DNA of 26,908 bases from NCBI RefSeq assembly GCF_041197575.1, contig NZ_JBDKXB010000035.1, positions 1 through 26,908 of the forward strand, in the 5' to 3' direction. Shown here one piece after another: positions 13,681 to 22,119 of the stretch; the first letter of the stretch is position 1; every line of letters starts with the position of its first letter. A program made the translations under genes and the position numbers. The notes under the pieces are model-generated. The model was not told the origin of the DNA. It did no database searches and was given only the letters and a program-made list of their open reading frames with translations. The stretch comes from Thioalkalicoccus limnaeus (GTDB lineage: Bacteria > Pseudomonadota > Gammaproteobacteria > Chromatiales > Chromatiaceae).

Positions 13681-15263
13681 GACCGCGCCACCTTTCCGAG
13701 CCCGAGCTGTTCACCGCCGGCTTCGTCGGTGAGCCTCAGAGCCGGATGACTGGACGGGAGTCGATCCCAGATACCCGACCCAAGCCCGACGCCGACCCCA
13801 GCGAAGAAGGCGTCCATCTCCTCGTAGCGCGCACGACTGGCGATGGCGGCGTTGACGACCTGTGACAGCGACCCCGCACCGGCCGGCCCCATCATCGGCC
13901 GAACCGAGATCAGGTTCGTGAAGTACAGGCCCGGAATCGGCATCCGCTTCGCTTTCGGGTTGCCCGCCGGCGTCACGATCGCCAAGTCCGGACGGAATTC
14001 CTGCATCGCCGCGGTGTCGTGCTCCAGCGAGGCCCGATACTGGATGTGCACACCCTTCGCGAGCAACCATTCCCGATCCGGGTCCGACCAGCGCGTCCGC
14101 GGACAGGCTGTCCCGACGTACCGCACATCGGCGCCGCTTTCGATCAGCAAGCGAGCCACCAGTAGCTCCGAGCCCTCGTAACCGGACAGCGTGATCCGGC
14201 CCTTGATCGGCGCTTGCGACAATGCGGCCTTGATTGCCGGCAACAGTCGATTCTTGACGCCGTCGACGCGCGCCCGCGCCAATCCGCAGGCATCGCCGAT
14301 CGCATCGAGCCAAGCCGCCGTCCCGTCATAGCCAACCGGCGCCGACCCGACGACCGGCCGCCCTGCCGCCTCGAACTCGCGAACCGACGACCGGTATTGC
14401 GGGTGGATCGCGGCGACGACGGCGCAATCGAGCGCGGCATAGAGCTCGCGCCATTCGCGCGTCGGGACCATGGGCCCGACCGCAAGGCCGAGCGGTTCCA
14501 GCATCGAGCCGATGACGACCGGATCGCCAGGGAACAGTTCGCCGAGCAGCGTGACCGTCGGACGATCCGCGACGCCTTGCCGCGGCGCCTGCACCGGCCC
14601 CTGCTCGGCCTCGGCCCGCGCGTAGGCAAGCATCGCCCCGGCCAGGATGTCTTTCGCCTCTGCGTGTGTCGGCACCCCGAAACCAGGCACATCGATGCCG
14701 ATCACGCGGACGCCGTTGATCTGCTTCGGCAGCAAGCGCAGCGGCACTCCGGCCGCCGTGGGCACGCACAGGTTGGTCACGATGATCGCGTCATAGCGCT
14801 CGGGATCGGCGATCTGATGAACCGCCTCGCGGATATCCTCGAACAGCTTGCCGCTGACCAGCGTTTCGGAATCGAAGGGTACATAGCCGACGGTCCGGCG
14901 AGCCCCATAGAAATGCGACGTGAAGGTAAGACCGTAGACACAGCATGCCGACCCACACAGAATCGTCGCGGTCCGGCGCATCCGCAGCCCGACACGCAGC
15001 GACCCGAACGCTGGGCACATGGTCTGCGGCCGATCGTGCGGGCCAGCCGGATAGTCCGCCGCGTACTGCCGCAGCAAAGGCCCCTGGCCCGCCGCCTCGG
15101 TCGCACGGCGCAGCTCATCGCCACCAGCGTGACAGCCACCGGATGCGGGCAGTCGCGCCGCCGACCCGACGCCATTCGGTGCCACGCCGAAATCGGTCGA
15201 CACCGCTTGCGCGTCCGACGGATTCTGGGTCACACCCTGGCCATGTGGCTGCTTGCTGGTCAT
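13674..15263 (-). CDS. bchY: BchY, chlorophyllide a reductase subunit Y
   Basis: A 529-residue partner of BchZ in the COR catalytic component. Conserved cysteines lie in MCPAFGSLRVG (C83) and ILCGSACCVYGLTF (C103, C107, C108), which supply the shared [4Fe-4S] cluster. GARRTVGYVPFDSE, VTNLCVPTAAGVPL and LGELFPGDP are further BchY landmarks. The first 60 residues are poorly conserved and rich in G, A and Q. The ATG at 15263 follows bchX by 34 bases with a modest ribosome binding site (CAGGG). Confidence 0.96.
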   Translation of the reverse strand: MTSKQPHGQGVTQNPSDAQAVSTDFGVAPNGVGSAARLPASGGCHAGGDELRRATEAAGQGPLLRQYAADYPAGPHDRPQTMCPAFGSLRVGLRMRRTATILCGSACCVYGLTFTSHFYGARRTVGYVPFDSETLVSGKLFEDIREAVHQIADPERYDAIIVTNLCVPTAAGVPLRLLPKQINGVRVIGIDVPGFGVPTHAEAKDILAGAMLAYARAEAEQGPVQAPRQGVADRPTVTLLGELFPGDPVVIGSMLEPLGLAVGPMVPTREWRELYAALDCAVVAAIHPQYRSSVREFEAAGRPVVGSAPVGYDGTAAWLDAIGDACGLARARVDGVKNRLLPAIKAALSQAPIKGRITLSGYEGSELLVARLLIESGADVRYVGTACPRTRWSDPDREWLLAKGVHIQYRASLEHDTAAMQEFRPDLAIVTPAGNPKAKRMPIPGLYFTNLISVRPMMGPAGAGSLSQVVNAAIASRARYEEMDAFFAGVGVGLGSGIWDRLPSSHPALRLTDEAGGEQLGLGKVARSC

Positions 15264-15297
15264 CGAGCCCTGCTATACGGTCAAAGATTGATGAGCT

Positions 15298-16326
15298 TCA
15301 GACGTTGTCGTAGATGACTTCGAGAGACGGCTTCGTGCTCCTCCGCTGGCCACACATATCCTCGTCGGTCGCCGGTTCCAACGCGATGCTCCGACCCACC
15401 TCATCCCCTTGAAACAGGTTCAGCAACGCCTCTTGCGTCAGCGGACGCGGCTGCACGGGCGCGGCCTCGGCGACCCGCACCGCGAGCCGCTCGAACAGAT
15501 CGCCCCATTCGTCGCCCGGGCGACCGATGATCTGATAACTCGCGCTCTTGCGCCGAATCCCATCGTCCGCCGGGATCTCCGCGAGGACCGGTATGCCGGC
15601 CGCCGCCGCGAACGCCTGCGCTTCCCCGGTCCCATCGTCCTTGTTGATCACGATGCCCGCGACCCCGACGTTGCCACCGAGCTTGCGGAAATACTCGACC
15701 GCCGAACAGACATTGTTCGCGACATACAAGGACTGCAGGTCGTTGGAGCCGACGACGATGACCTTGTGACACATGTCGCGCGCGATCGGGAGCCCAAAGC
15801 CCCCGCAGACGACGTCACCAAGAAAGTCGAGCAGAACGTAGTCGAAATCCCATTCGGCGAAACCCAGCCCCTCGAGCAACTCGAAGCCATGGATGATGCC
15901 GCGCCCGCCGCAGCCTCGCCCGACGTCCGGCCCACCCAGCTCCATCGCAAACGCGCCGTCGCGCTTGAAGCAGACATCGCTGATCTTCAGCTCCTCGCCG
16001 GCGAGCTTCTTCTTCGCGGCGGTCTCGAGGATCGTCGGACAGGCGCGACCGCCGAATAACAAGGTCGTGGTATCGCTTTTCGGATCGCACCCGATCAACA
16101 GCACCTTCTTCCCGAGCTGGGCCATCATGTACGACAGATTGGCCAGCGTGAAACTCTTGCCGATACCACCCTTGCCGTAGATCGCTATGATCTGCGTCTG
16201 CTTCGCTGGCGACGCGACGGACACGGAATCACCCGCGCGCTCGCTTTTTCGATCTGTGGTCATCACCGGTTGCACCGTCTTTAGCGCCAAGTTGCCCCGA
16301 ACTGTCCGAGCCGTCCAAGCCTTCAT
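15298..16326 (-). CDS. bchX: BchX, chlorophyllide a reductase iron protein
   Basis: A 342-residue ATP-dependent reductase of the nitrogenase iron-protein family; as a dimer it feeds electrons to BchYZ. Walker A GKGGIGKS is at 51-58, the GCDPKSDTT switch region at 79-87, and C139 (GRGCGGRG) and C174 (DVVCGGFG) are the bridging [4Fe-4S] ligands. The first 40 residues are a non-conserved extension typical of BchX as opposed to BchL. The start ATG (16326) overlaps the bchC stop as ATGA and has GGAGG upstream; a longer frame reaching into bchC is rejected. Confidence 0.97.
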   Translation of the reverse strand: MKAWTARTVRGNLALKTVQPVMTTDRKSERAGDSVSVASPAKQTQIIAIYGKGGIGKSFTLANLSYMMAQLGKKVLLIGCDPKSDTTTLLFGGRACPTILETAAKKKLAGEELKISDVCFKRDGAFAMELGGPDVGRGCGGRGIIHGFELLEGLGFAEWDFDYVLLDFLGDVVCGGFGLPIARDMCHKVIVVGSNDLQSLYVANNVCSAVEYFRKLGGNVGVAGIVINKDDGTGEAQAFAAAAGIPVLAEIPADDGIRRKSASYQIIGRPGDEWGDLFERLAVRVAEAAPVQPRPLTQEALLNLFQGDEVGRSIALEPATDEDMCGQRRSTKPSLEVIYDNV

Positions 16327-17264
16327 GCGGCGATCCTCCAGTCCAGGACCATTTTCAGGCAAGCCGGATCGTCAAAGGCCACGCGGTAAGCCGATTCGGC
16401 CTCCGTCGCGGGCTGCTGGTGCGTAATCAGGTCATCGAGCGACAAACGGTCGGCATCGACGAGGTCCCGCACCGCAACCAGATCCGCGTCACCCCACTCG
16501 GCCGCGACGCGAATCCGCACCTCGCGCATGAAGGCCGGCGGGAAGGCGAACGACAGCGGCTCGTCGTAGAAGCCAGCCAGCACCACCTCGCCACGCGGCG
16601 CCAACCGGGCGATCAGATCGTCCAACAAGGACGCATCCCCGCTGACGTCATAGATGGCTCGATAATCGCGACGCAGATCCTCCGCAGGATCGACGACGCG
16701 ATAACCGACCGCACCGGCCGCGCGCTGCGGGTTGCGCTCCCACACGACAGGTACCTGATCGGTGACGGCAAGCGCAATGCGAGCGAGCAGGCGCCCGAGC
16801 ACGCCATGACCGACGATCAAGTCGGGTGCGTGCGCGCCGTCGACCGACAACGCGTGATAGGCCGTAGCCGCCAGCGCCAACAGGATCCCCCGCTCGCCGA
16901 GATCCTCGCGAATCGGCACCGCACGCCGACCCGGCACGACCAACCGGGAAGCGGCTCCGCCAAACAACCCGCGCACATCGCCAAAGCACCGCGCACCCGG
17001 AACGAAGACCCGCTCACCGACTTGACGCCCGGAAGCCGGCCCGGCCGCTGTGACACGCCCGACCGATTCGTAGCCCGGCACCAGCGGATAACCCATGCCG
17101 GGAAAATGCGGCATGCGACCCGACCATAGGAGCCGCTCGGTCCCGGTGCTGATACCGCTCCACTCGATATCGACGACGACGTCCTCGTCGCCCGGAGGCG
17201 ACAAATCGAGCCGACTCAGCGCGAGCCGCTGCGGCTTCTCGAGGACGACGGCGAGGGCGTTCAT
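16323..17264 (-). CDS. bchC: BchC, 3-hydroxyethyl bacteriochlorophyllide a dehydrogenase
   Basis: A 313-residue member of the medium-chain dehydrogenase superfamily that oxidises the C3 1-hydroxyethyl group to the acetyl group of bacteriochlorophyll a. The N-terminal catalytic domain shows WSGISTGTERLLW and GYPLVPGYESVGRV; the nucleotide-binding turn is GHGVLGRLLARIA; the zinc-cysteine pattern of classical alcohol dehydrogenases is absent, as is normal for BchC. The ATG at 17264 gives the family start MNALAVVLEKPQR; a GTG two codons earlier is a less likely alternative. It heads bchC-X-Y-Z and has its own promoter region with paired PpsR/CrtJ-type sites. Confidence 0.95.
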   Translation of the reverse strand: MNALAVVLEKPQRLALSRLDLSPPGDEDVVVDIEWSGISTGTERLLWSGRMPHFPGMGYPLVPGYESVGRVTAAGPASGRQVGERVFVPGARCFGDVRGLFGGAASRLVVPGRRAVPIREDLGERGILLALAATAYHALSVDGAHAPDLIVGHGVLGRLLARIALAVTDQVPVVWERNPQRAAGAVGYRVVDPAEDLRRDYRAIYDVSGDASLLDDLIARLAPRGEVVLAGFYDEPLSFAFPPAFMREVRIRVAAEWGDADLVAVRDLVDADRLSLDDLITHQQPATEAESAYRVAFDDPACLKMVLDWRIAA

Positions 17265-17328
17265 GGTCACTGATGATGTCGAGATTCCAAGTTGCCGAAA
17301 GGGTCTTCACCCAAGGTTTTCACGCTGG

Positions 17329-17372
17329 TGTCAGTCTAGCCTGACTGACAGGATTGTCAAGCGCGTTTTACA
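17329..17372. promoter_or_regulatory. Paired PpsR/CrtJ-type operator sites at bchC
   Basis: The consensus TGT-N12-ACA occurs exactly at 17355-17372 (TGTCAAGCGCGTTTTACA). A second copy with one mismatch, TGT-N12-ACT, is at 17329-17346; its surroundings form a perfect palindrome TGTCAGTC-N6-GACTGACA (17329-17350). The two 18-base sites are separated by eight bases, the arrangement reported for CrtJ at the Rhodobacter capsulatus bchC promoter. They cover the -35 and -10 elements. Binding by a PpsR/CrtJ homologue is inferred; the gene for it is not in the window. Confidence 0.72.
17333..17360 (-). promoter_or_regulatory. bchC promoter, sigma-70 type
   Basis: A perfect -35 TTGACA (17360-17355), a 16-base spacer and TAGACT (17338-17333, four of six to TATAAT) lie on the minus strand about 70 bases upstream of the bchC ATG. 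Both elements overlap the paired operator-like sites described separately, the expected layout for repression by blocking RNA polymerase. Confidence 0.7.
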
Positions 17373-17386
17373 CCCAGGCGCCGGGG

Positions 17387-18508
17387 TCATGGGCGGGCGA
17401 CCACCAGCCGGACCAACATCGGGCGACGGGTCGGCAGGATCTCGCAGCGCGTGAAGCCCGCCTTGCGCAGCAGGGCGATGATCTCGTCCGGTGTCCGTGA
17501 ACGGCCACGCCCCATCGCGAGCAGGTAGAAACCGAAATAGGCGTCGCCGATCGGTTCGGCACCGGGCGTGTCCGACATCGCCTCGGCAACGATCAAGGCC
17601 CCGTCATCGGGCAGCATCCGACGGACCGAGCGAAAGATGGCCTCGACGCCGACATCGTCGTGGTCGTGCACGACCCGAACCAACGACACGAGATCCGCGC
17701 CCTCGGGCAGCGGATCTGCCAGCATGTCACCACCCACCGCCTCGGCCCGGTCCGCGAGCCCGACCTGCGCGAAGCGCGCCCTAGCCCGATCCGCGACCAC
17801 CGGCAGATCGAACAGCATCAGGCGCAGGGCCGGAACCCGGGCACCGACGGCCGCCAAGAAGGTCCCCTCCCCGCCGGCCACGTCGAGCAAGCAACGATGA
17901 CGCTCGAACGGGTAGGCATCGATGACGTCGGACGCGATCAGCGGCTGTGACGCGGACATCAGCGCGCTGTACTCGACGAGCCGCTCGGCGGCCAATTCGT
18001 CGGTGCGTCCACCCGCCGCGTACGGCCAGTAGTTGGCCATCAGCGTGTCCTTTTCCTCGCCACGCAGCAAGGCAACCGGATCGTGAAGGTCAGCGTAGAG
18101 GATCGCGTGATGCTCCACCATCGCCGCGATCCCGGGGTTACCGACCACGGCCGCGCCGAGCTCCCCGAGACCGTAATCACCGTTGGCGCGCCGCTGGGCC
18201 AGGCCCAGTGCCGCGGCGGCACGGAGCAACCGCTCGGCCGCGTCGACGGACAAGGACAGCCGCTCAGCCAAGTCGACGATCGAGCGCGGTCCCTCGACCA
18301 GCGCGTCGAACAGCTTCAGGCGAACACAGGCGAACAGGATCTGCGAATAGACGAAACCGGCTACCAGGTCGAAGACCGCGCGGGCGCGACGCTGCGCCAC
18401 CTTGCGAACGATCGGGACTCCGGCGACCCAGCGCTGAAAGCGGGGACTGGCGATCAGGCGATCACGGACGCCCAGGGCCCGGTCACGCAACGTCAAACGT
18501 GCTTGCAA
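17387..18508 (-). CDS. crtF: CrtF, demethylspheroidene/hydroxycarotenoid O-methyltransferase
   Basis: A 373-residue SAM-dependent methyltransferase that adds the C1 methoxy group in the spirilloxanthin series. A winged-helix dimerisation domain occupies roughly the first 170 residues; the SAM-binding motif LLDVAGGEGTFLAAV follows near 207-221, then RVVHDHDD near the catalytic region and a C-terminal RTPDEIIALLRKAGF segment. The start is a TTG: AGGAG sits eight bases upstream of it, and no ATG near the N-terminus is as well placed. The bchC operator region follows its stop directly and no terminator intervenes, so crtEF may run into bchC. Confidence 0.93.
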   Translation of the reverse strand: MQARLTLRDRALGVRDRLIASPRFQRWVAGVPIVRKVAQRRARAVFDLVAGFVYSQILFACVRLKLFDALVEGPRSIVDLAERLSLSVDAAERLLRAAAALGLAQRRANGDYGLGELGAAVVGNPGIAAMVEHHAILYADLHDPVALLRGEEKDTLMANYWPYAAGGRTDELAAERLVEYSALMSASQPLIASDVIDAYPFERHRCLLDVAGGEGTFLAAVGARVPALRLMLFDLPVVADRARARFAQVGLADRAEAVGGDMLADPLPEGADLVSLVRVVHDHDDVGVEAIFRSVRRMLPDDGALIVAEAMSDTPGAEPIGDAYFGFYLLAMGRGRSRTPDEIIALLRKAGFTRCEILPTRRPMLVRLVVARP

Positions 18509-18561
18509 TGGGAATCTCCTTGGCGAGCGACGCGGACAGGCACGGGCACACCCGCCCCATG

Positions 18562-19431
18562 TCAGGCGCCACGCCGTGCTAGTTCCTTCGGAAGGAGCCT
18601 CGACACCTCGGCGCGGATCAACTTGCGCAGGTCTTCGGCGCCTGGACAGGGGGGTATCGCGCCGACCGCCGCGGCCACCAGCTCGTCGAGGCGCGCCACG
18701 GCACCCGCGATGCCGAGCTCACGCGCGGCGCTCGGACGATCATGGGCCTGATCCTGCCCGGTCGGCTTACCCAGGTCTTCGACATTGGCCGCGACATCGC
18801 GGATGTCATCGGCGACCTGATAGGCCTCGCCGAGCCGCTCGCCAAAGGCCCGCCAGGCCTCGGGATCGGCACCGGCCGCGGCTGCACCGGCCGCGGTCGC
18901 CGCAGCGAACAGGGCCGCCGTCTTGGCCCGGTGATACTCGGCCAATTCGATCCGCGGCTCGCATTCCCAGGCCTGACCAGCGATGATGCCCGAGGTCATG
19001 CCGACCGACCCGCCAACGATTTGCAAGAGCGGAGCCAGACGCTCGGGCGCCGTCCCGACGGCGCGCGCCAGCGTCTCGAACGCCAACACGATCAAGGCGT
19101 CCCCAGCCAACACGGCCAGGCGCTCGCCGAAGGCCTTGTGTACCGAAGGCTTGCCGCGGCGGATCGGCGCGTCATCGAAACAGGGCAGGTCGTCATGCAC
19201 CAAAGATGCGCAATGCAGCAGTTCGATCGCGACCGCGGCGGCATCGGCGACGCCCGGTGCGTCATCGCCACAGGCCCAGGCGACGGCCAGCGCCAAGCGC
19301 GGGCGGATGCGTGCGCCACCGGGAAAGACCGCGTACCGGATCGCCGCGGCCAGCCTCGGGGGGCAGAGCGGGCCTTCGGCAGCCGTCACGGCCGCGTCCA
19401 GGGCCTGCTCTATTCGCGTCGTCGCATCCAT
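18562..19431 (-). CDS. crtE: CrtE, geranylgeranyl diphosphate synthase
   Basis: A 289-residue trans-isoprenyl diphosphate synthase making GGPP for carotenoids and for the bacteriochlorophyll tail. The first aspartate-rich motif is HDDLPCFDD (D80, D81, D86) with RRGKPSVHKAFGE after it; the second is YQVADDIRD. GQAWEC and the KTAALF stretch are also typical. The start is the ATG at 19431, preceded by GGGAGG; a GTG 12 codons upstream lies in the operator region and is rejected. It is divergent from crtD and probably cotranscribed with crtF, 53 bases downstream. Confidence 0.95.
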   Translation of the reverse strand: MDATTRIEQALDAAVTAAEGPLCPPRLAAAIRYAVFPGGARIRPRLALAVAWACGDDAPGVADAAAVAIELLHCASLVHDDLPCFDDAPIRRGKPSVHKAFGERLAVLAGDALIVLAFETLARAVGTAPERLAPLLQIVGGSVGMTSGIIAGQAWECEPRIELAEYHRAKTAALFAAATAAGAAAAGADPEAWRAFGERLGEAYQVADDIRDVAANVEDLGKPTGQDQAHDRPSAARELGIAGAVARLDELVAAAVGAIPPCPGAEDLRKLIRAEVSRLLPKELARRGA

Positions 19432-19461
19432 CGGATGGCCTCCCGGGCTCAGGTTGGGAAG

Positions 19462-19504
19462 TGTCACCAGTGGTTGTCACTGGCAATGTCACGTAAGATA
19501 GACA
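19462..19504. promoter_or_regulatory. Tandem PpsR/CrtJ-type sites between crtE and crtD
   Basis: TGT-N12-ACA occurs exactly at 19487-19504. A one-mismatch copy, TGT-N12-TCA, is at 19462-19479, seven bases away. They cover the crtE -10 and, on the plus strand, a -35-like TTGTCA (19474-19479) for crtD, so one repressor could control both divergent genes. Spacing and sequence match the known cooperative CrtJ/PpsR pattern. Confidence 0.68.
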
Positions 19505-19523
19505 CTCGCTAGTGCCCAGTCAA
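19495..19523 (-). promoter_or_regulatory. crtE promoter, sigma-70 type
   Basis: TTGACT (19523-19518), a 17-base spacer and TATCTT (19500-19495) lie on the minus strand, 64 bases upstream of the crtE ATG. The -10 lies wholly inside a perfect TGT-N12-ACA site. Confidence 0.65.
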
Positions 19524-19550
19524 TGACAGTGAAACGGGAGGCATCGCAGC

Positions 19551-21092
19551 GTGAATACCAAGCGCGTGGTCGTCATCGGGGCCGGGGTCGGCGGTCTGGT
19601 CACCGCGATCGACTTGGCCCGGCAAGGCCTGGAGGTCACCGTCGTCGAGAAGGCGCAGGGGCCGGGAGGCAAGATGCGGGAGATCCAGGTCGGCGGCGCC
19701 GGCATCGATGCTGGGCCGACACTGTTCACGATGGCCTGGGTCTTCGAGGATCTGTTCGCCGACGCCGGCACGTCGCTGTCGGATTACATCCGCCTCGAGC
19801 GGGCCGAGGTCCTCGCCCGGCATGCCTGGAGCGAGACCGAGCAGCTCGACCTGTACGCCGACCTGGAGCGCTCGGCCGATGCGGTGGCGCGCTTCGCCGG
19901 CCCACACGAAGGTCGGCGGTTTCGCGAATTCAGCGCCCGCGCGAAGCAGATCTACGACACCCTAGAGGGCCCATTCCTGCGTTCGTCGCGACCGAATCCC
20001 CTGTCGCTGGTAAACCGCGTCGGCCTCGGCCGCCTCGGCGACCTGCGCAAGATCAAGCCCTACACGATGATGTGGGATTCGTTGTGCGATTATTTCCAGG
20101 ATCCGCGCCTGCGCGCGCTGTTCGGGCGTTACGCGACCTACATCGGCTCCTCGCCATTGCAGACACCGGCCACGCTGATGCTGATGGCTCAAGTCGAGCA
20201 GAACGGCATCTGGCTCGTCAATGGCGGCATGTTCGCGTTGACCAAGGCGCTCGAACGCCTGGCCATCGAGCGCGGCGTCGCGTTCCGTTTCGGTAGCGAG
20301 GTTCGCTCGATCCAGGTCGAAAACGGGCGCGCCAAGGCCGTCGTACTGGAAAACGGGGAGCGCCTCGACGGGGACGCCCTGGTACTGAATGCCGATGTCG
20401 CCTCGCTCGCGGCGGGCCTCTTCGGCAACGGCGTGGCCAAGGCCAGCGCGCCGGTCCCCGCGTCGCAGCGGTCGCTGTCGCTGATGGCCTGGACCGTCAA
20501 TGCGACGACCTCCGGCTTCCCTCTGGTTCGGCACTCGTACTTCTACTCGCAGGACTATGTGGCCGAGTTCCGCGACGTGTTCGAGCGCCGGCGCCTGCCG
20601 GGGGCACCGACCGTCTACGTCTGCGCGCAAGACCGCAACGACAAAGACGGACAGGGGCCGGCGGGCCCAGAGCGGCTGCTCCTATTGATCTATGCCCCAT
20701 CGAACGGCGACACGCACACCTATGAGCAAGCGGAGATCGAACAATGCGAGGAATTGACGTTCAGCTATTTGGAACGCTTCGGCCTGCGCATCGACCGGGG
20801 ACCCGGCACCAGCGTCTTGACGACACCCAGCCAATTCCACCGCATCTTTCCCGCGACCGGCGGCGCGATCTATGGCCGAGCGGCCCACGGCTGGCTGGCG
20901 TCCTTCACGCGTCCAGCGTCGCGCAGCCGGGTGCCGGGGCTCTATCTGGCGGGGGGGAGCGTGCATCCGGGACCGGGCGTCCCGATGGCCGGGATCAGCG
21001 GGCGCCTGGCCGCCGCGACCCTGATCTCGGACCTCGCTTCGACCGGCCGGTCCCGCAAAACGGTTACGCTTGGTGGTACGTCGACGCGCTGA
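19551..21092 (+). CDS. crtD: CrtD, hydroxyneurosporene/methoxyneurosporene 3,4-desaturase
   Basis: A 513-residue FAD-dependent desaturase that inserts the C3,4 double bond into hydroxylated or methoxylated carotenoids. The dinucleotide-binding start VVVIGAGVGGLVTAIDLARQG (residues 6-26) is followed by EKAQGPGGKMR and DAGPTLFTM. The C-terminal FAD motif is GLYLAGGSVHPGPGVPMAG. The sequence FTMAWVFEDLF and the VNGGMFALTKAL segment resemble CrtD rather than CrtI. The start is a GTG with GGGAGG upstream. It overlaps the conserved 5' part of crtC in another frame. Confidence 0.9.
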   Translation: MNTKRVVVIGAGVGGLVTAIDLARQGLEVTVVEKAQGPGGKMREIQVGGAGIDAGPTLFTMAWVFEDLFADAGTSLSDYIRLERAEVLARHAWSETEQLDLYADLERSADAVARFAGPHEGRRFREFSARAKQIYDTLEGPFLRSSRPNPLSLVNRVGLGRLGDLRKIKPYTMMWDSLCDYFQDPRLRALFGRYATYIGSSPLQTPATLMLMAQVEQNGIWLVNGGMFALTKALERLAIERGVAFRFGSEVRSIQVENGRAKAVVLENGERLDGDALVLNADVASLAAGLFGNGVAKASAPVPASQRSLSLMAWTVNATTSGFPLVRHSYFYSQDYVAEFRDVFERRRLPGAPTVYVCAQDRNDKDGQGPAGPERLLLLIYAPSNGDTHTYEQAEIEQCEELTFSYLERFGLRIDRGPGTSVLTTPSQFHRIFPATGGAIYGRAAHGWLASFTRPASRSRVPGLYLAGGSVHPGPGVPMAGISGRLAAATLISDLASTGRSRKTVTLGGTSTR

Positions 21093-21961
21093 GCGACGAT
21101 GGACGCCATGGGTTGACGCTGATCGCGTTCGTCGGCAGCGTCTTCTCGCCCTACTATGCTTGGGCACGGCGGCGCGGTCGCGGCGAGCCGGACAACTTCT
21201 GTTCGCTGAACGTCGCCCTGTACGGCGCGGCGGGCAAACGCTGGTCTTTGACCGAGCGGGGCCGCGCCGCACTCGCGCGGACCGCGGATACCCTGACGAT
21301 CGGTCCGAGCTGCGTGCGCTGGACCGGCGACGCGCTGATCATCGACGTCGACGAGATCACGGCACCGATCCCGTCCCGGTTGCGCGGCCAGATCCGACTG
21401 CATCCTGGCACGGTCGTCGATCATCGGGTCACGCTCGACGCTAACGGTCGCCATCATTGGAGCCCGCTCGCGCCCTGTGCGCGCGTCGAGGTCGAGATGC
21501 ACAGGCCGGACCTGCGCTGGTCGGGATCGGGCTACTTCGACACCAACTATGGCAGCGAGCCGCTCGAGGACGGATTCGCGTGCTGGGACTGGTCGCGCGC
21601 GAGCCTGCGCGATGGGGCCGCGATCCTCTACGACGTGATACGCCGGAACGGCGAGCGGATGTCGCTAGCCCTGCGGATCGCACCGAACGGCGCGGTCGAA
21701 GCCTTCGCGCCGCCGCCGCCGGCGGCCTTGCCGACGACCGGCATCTGGCGCATCGCGCGCGCGACCCAGGCCGATGCCGGCGAGTCGGCCAAAGTCGTCG
21801 AGACGCTCGAGGACACGCCCTTCTACGCGCGCTCGGTCGTCGCGACTCACCTGCTCGGCGAGCCGGTCACGACGGTCCACGAAAGCCTGTCGCTCGATCG
21901 CTTCCGGCAAGGCTGGGTACAGGTGCTGTTGCCGTTTCGGATGCCGCGCCTGGCGCGCTAG
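21029..21961 (+). CDS. crtC: CrtC, carotenoid 1,2-hydratase (start uncertain)
   Basis: CrtC adds water across the C1,2 double bond (neurosporene, lycopene and derivatives), giving hydroxycarotenoids such as rhodopin. Family landmarks are VPQNGYAWWYVDALSDDG at the N-terminus, FVGSVFSPYYAWARRRG, FCSLNVALYG and, later, SGSGYFDTNYGSEPLEDGF. About 310 residues carry family similarity. The left boundary is set by the first recognisable residues (GPRFDRPVP), not by a start codon: there is no in-frame ATG, GTG or TTG near it. The nearest upstream ATG (20744) would add 95 residues of low-complexity sequence shadowing crtD; the nearest downstream TTG (21115) would delete the WWYVDAL motif. Either a non-standard start, the long form, or an error in the sequence applies. 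The overlap with crtD implies coupling. Confidence 0.82.
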   Translation, partial: GPRFDRPVPQNGYAWWYVDALSDDGRHGLTLIAFVGSVFSPYYAWARRRGRGEPDNFCSLNVALYGAAGKRWSLTERGRAALARTADTLTIGPSCVRWTGDALIIDVDEITAPIPSRLRGQIRLHPGTVVDHRVTLDANGRHHWSPLAPCARVEVEMHRPDLRWSGSGYFDTNYGSEPLEDGFACWDWSRASLRDGAAILYDVIRRNGERMSLALRIAPNGAVEAFAPPPPAALPTTGIWRIARATQADAGESAKVVETLEDTPFYARSVVATHLLGEPVTTVHESLSLDRFRQGWVQVLLPFRMPRLAR

Positions 21962-22025
21962 GAGCCGTCCGCGCGGCTCCGCCGCCGCGGTTAGGGACAC
22001 GCTGAGGCGTTCGGCGTGTCCCTAA
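21961..22025 (+). terminator. Hairpins after crtC
   Basis: Two hairpins follow the crtC stop. GGAGCCG/CGGCTCC pairs at 21961-21980. TTAGGGACACGC (21991-22002) pairs perfectly over 12 bases with GCGTGTCCCTAA (22014-22025) around an 11-base loop. Neither has a T run, so termination is possible but unproven; the second may be a dispersed palindromic repeat. Confidence 0.5.
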
Positions 22026-22026
22026 G

Positions 22027-22086
22027 CCCTCGACGTCGGGATGCCGACCTCGATGTCGGGATGCCGCCCTCGACGTCGGGATGCGC
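22027..22086. repeat. Three tandem 20-base repeats
   Basis: Three head-to-tail copies of CCCTCGACGTCGGGATGCCG begin at 22027, 22047 and 22067, with a few substitutions in copies 2 and 3. They are non-coding and lie between convergent crtC and crtB. Confidence 0.8.
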
Positions 22087-22119
22087 TGCGCTTTCCCGAC
22101 CTACGAGCTGATGCGCGGC

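Noticed and set aside
12226..16326. Assignment to a bacteriochlorophyll b organism from bchXYZ
   Set aside because: The a/b distinction in chlorophyllide oxidoreductase needs a phylogeny; nothing in the visible motifs decides it, and the presence of crtD fits the spirilloxanthin series rather than the tetrahydro-carotenoids of known bacteriochlorophyll b species.
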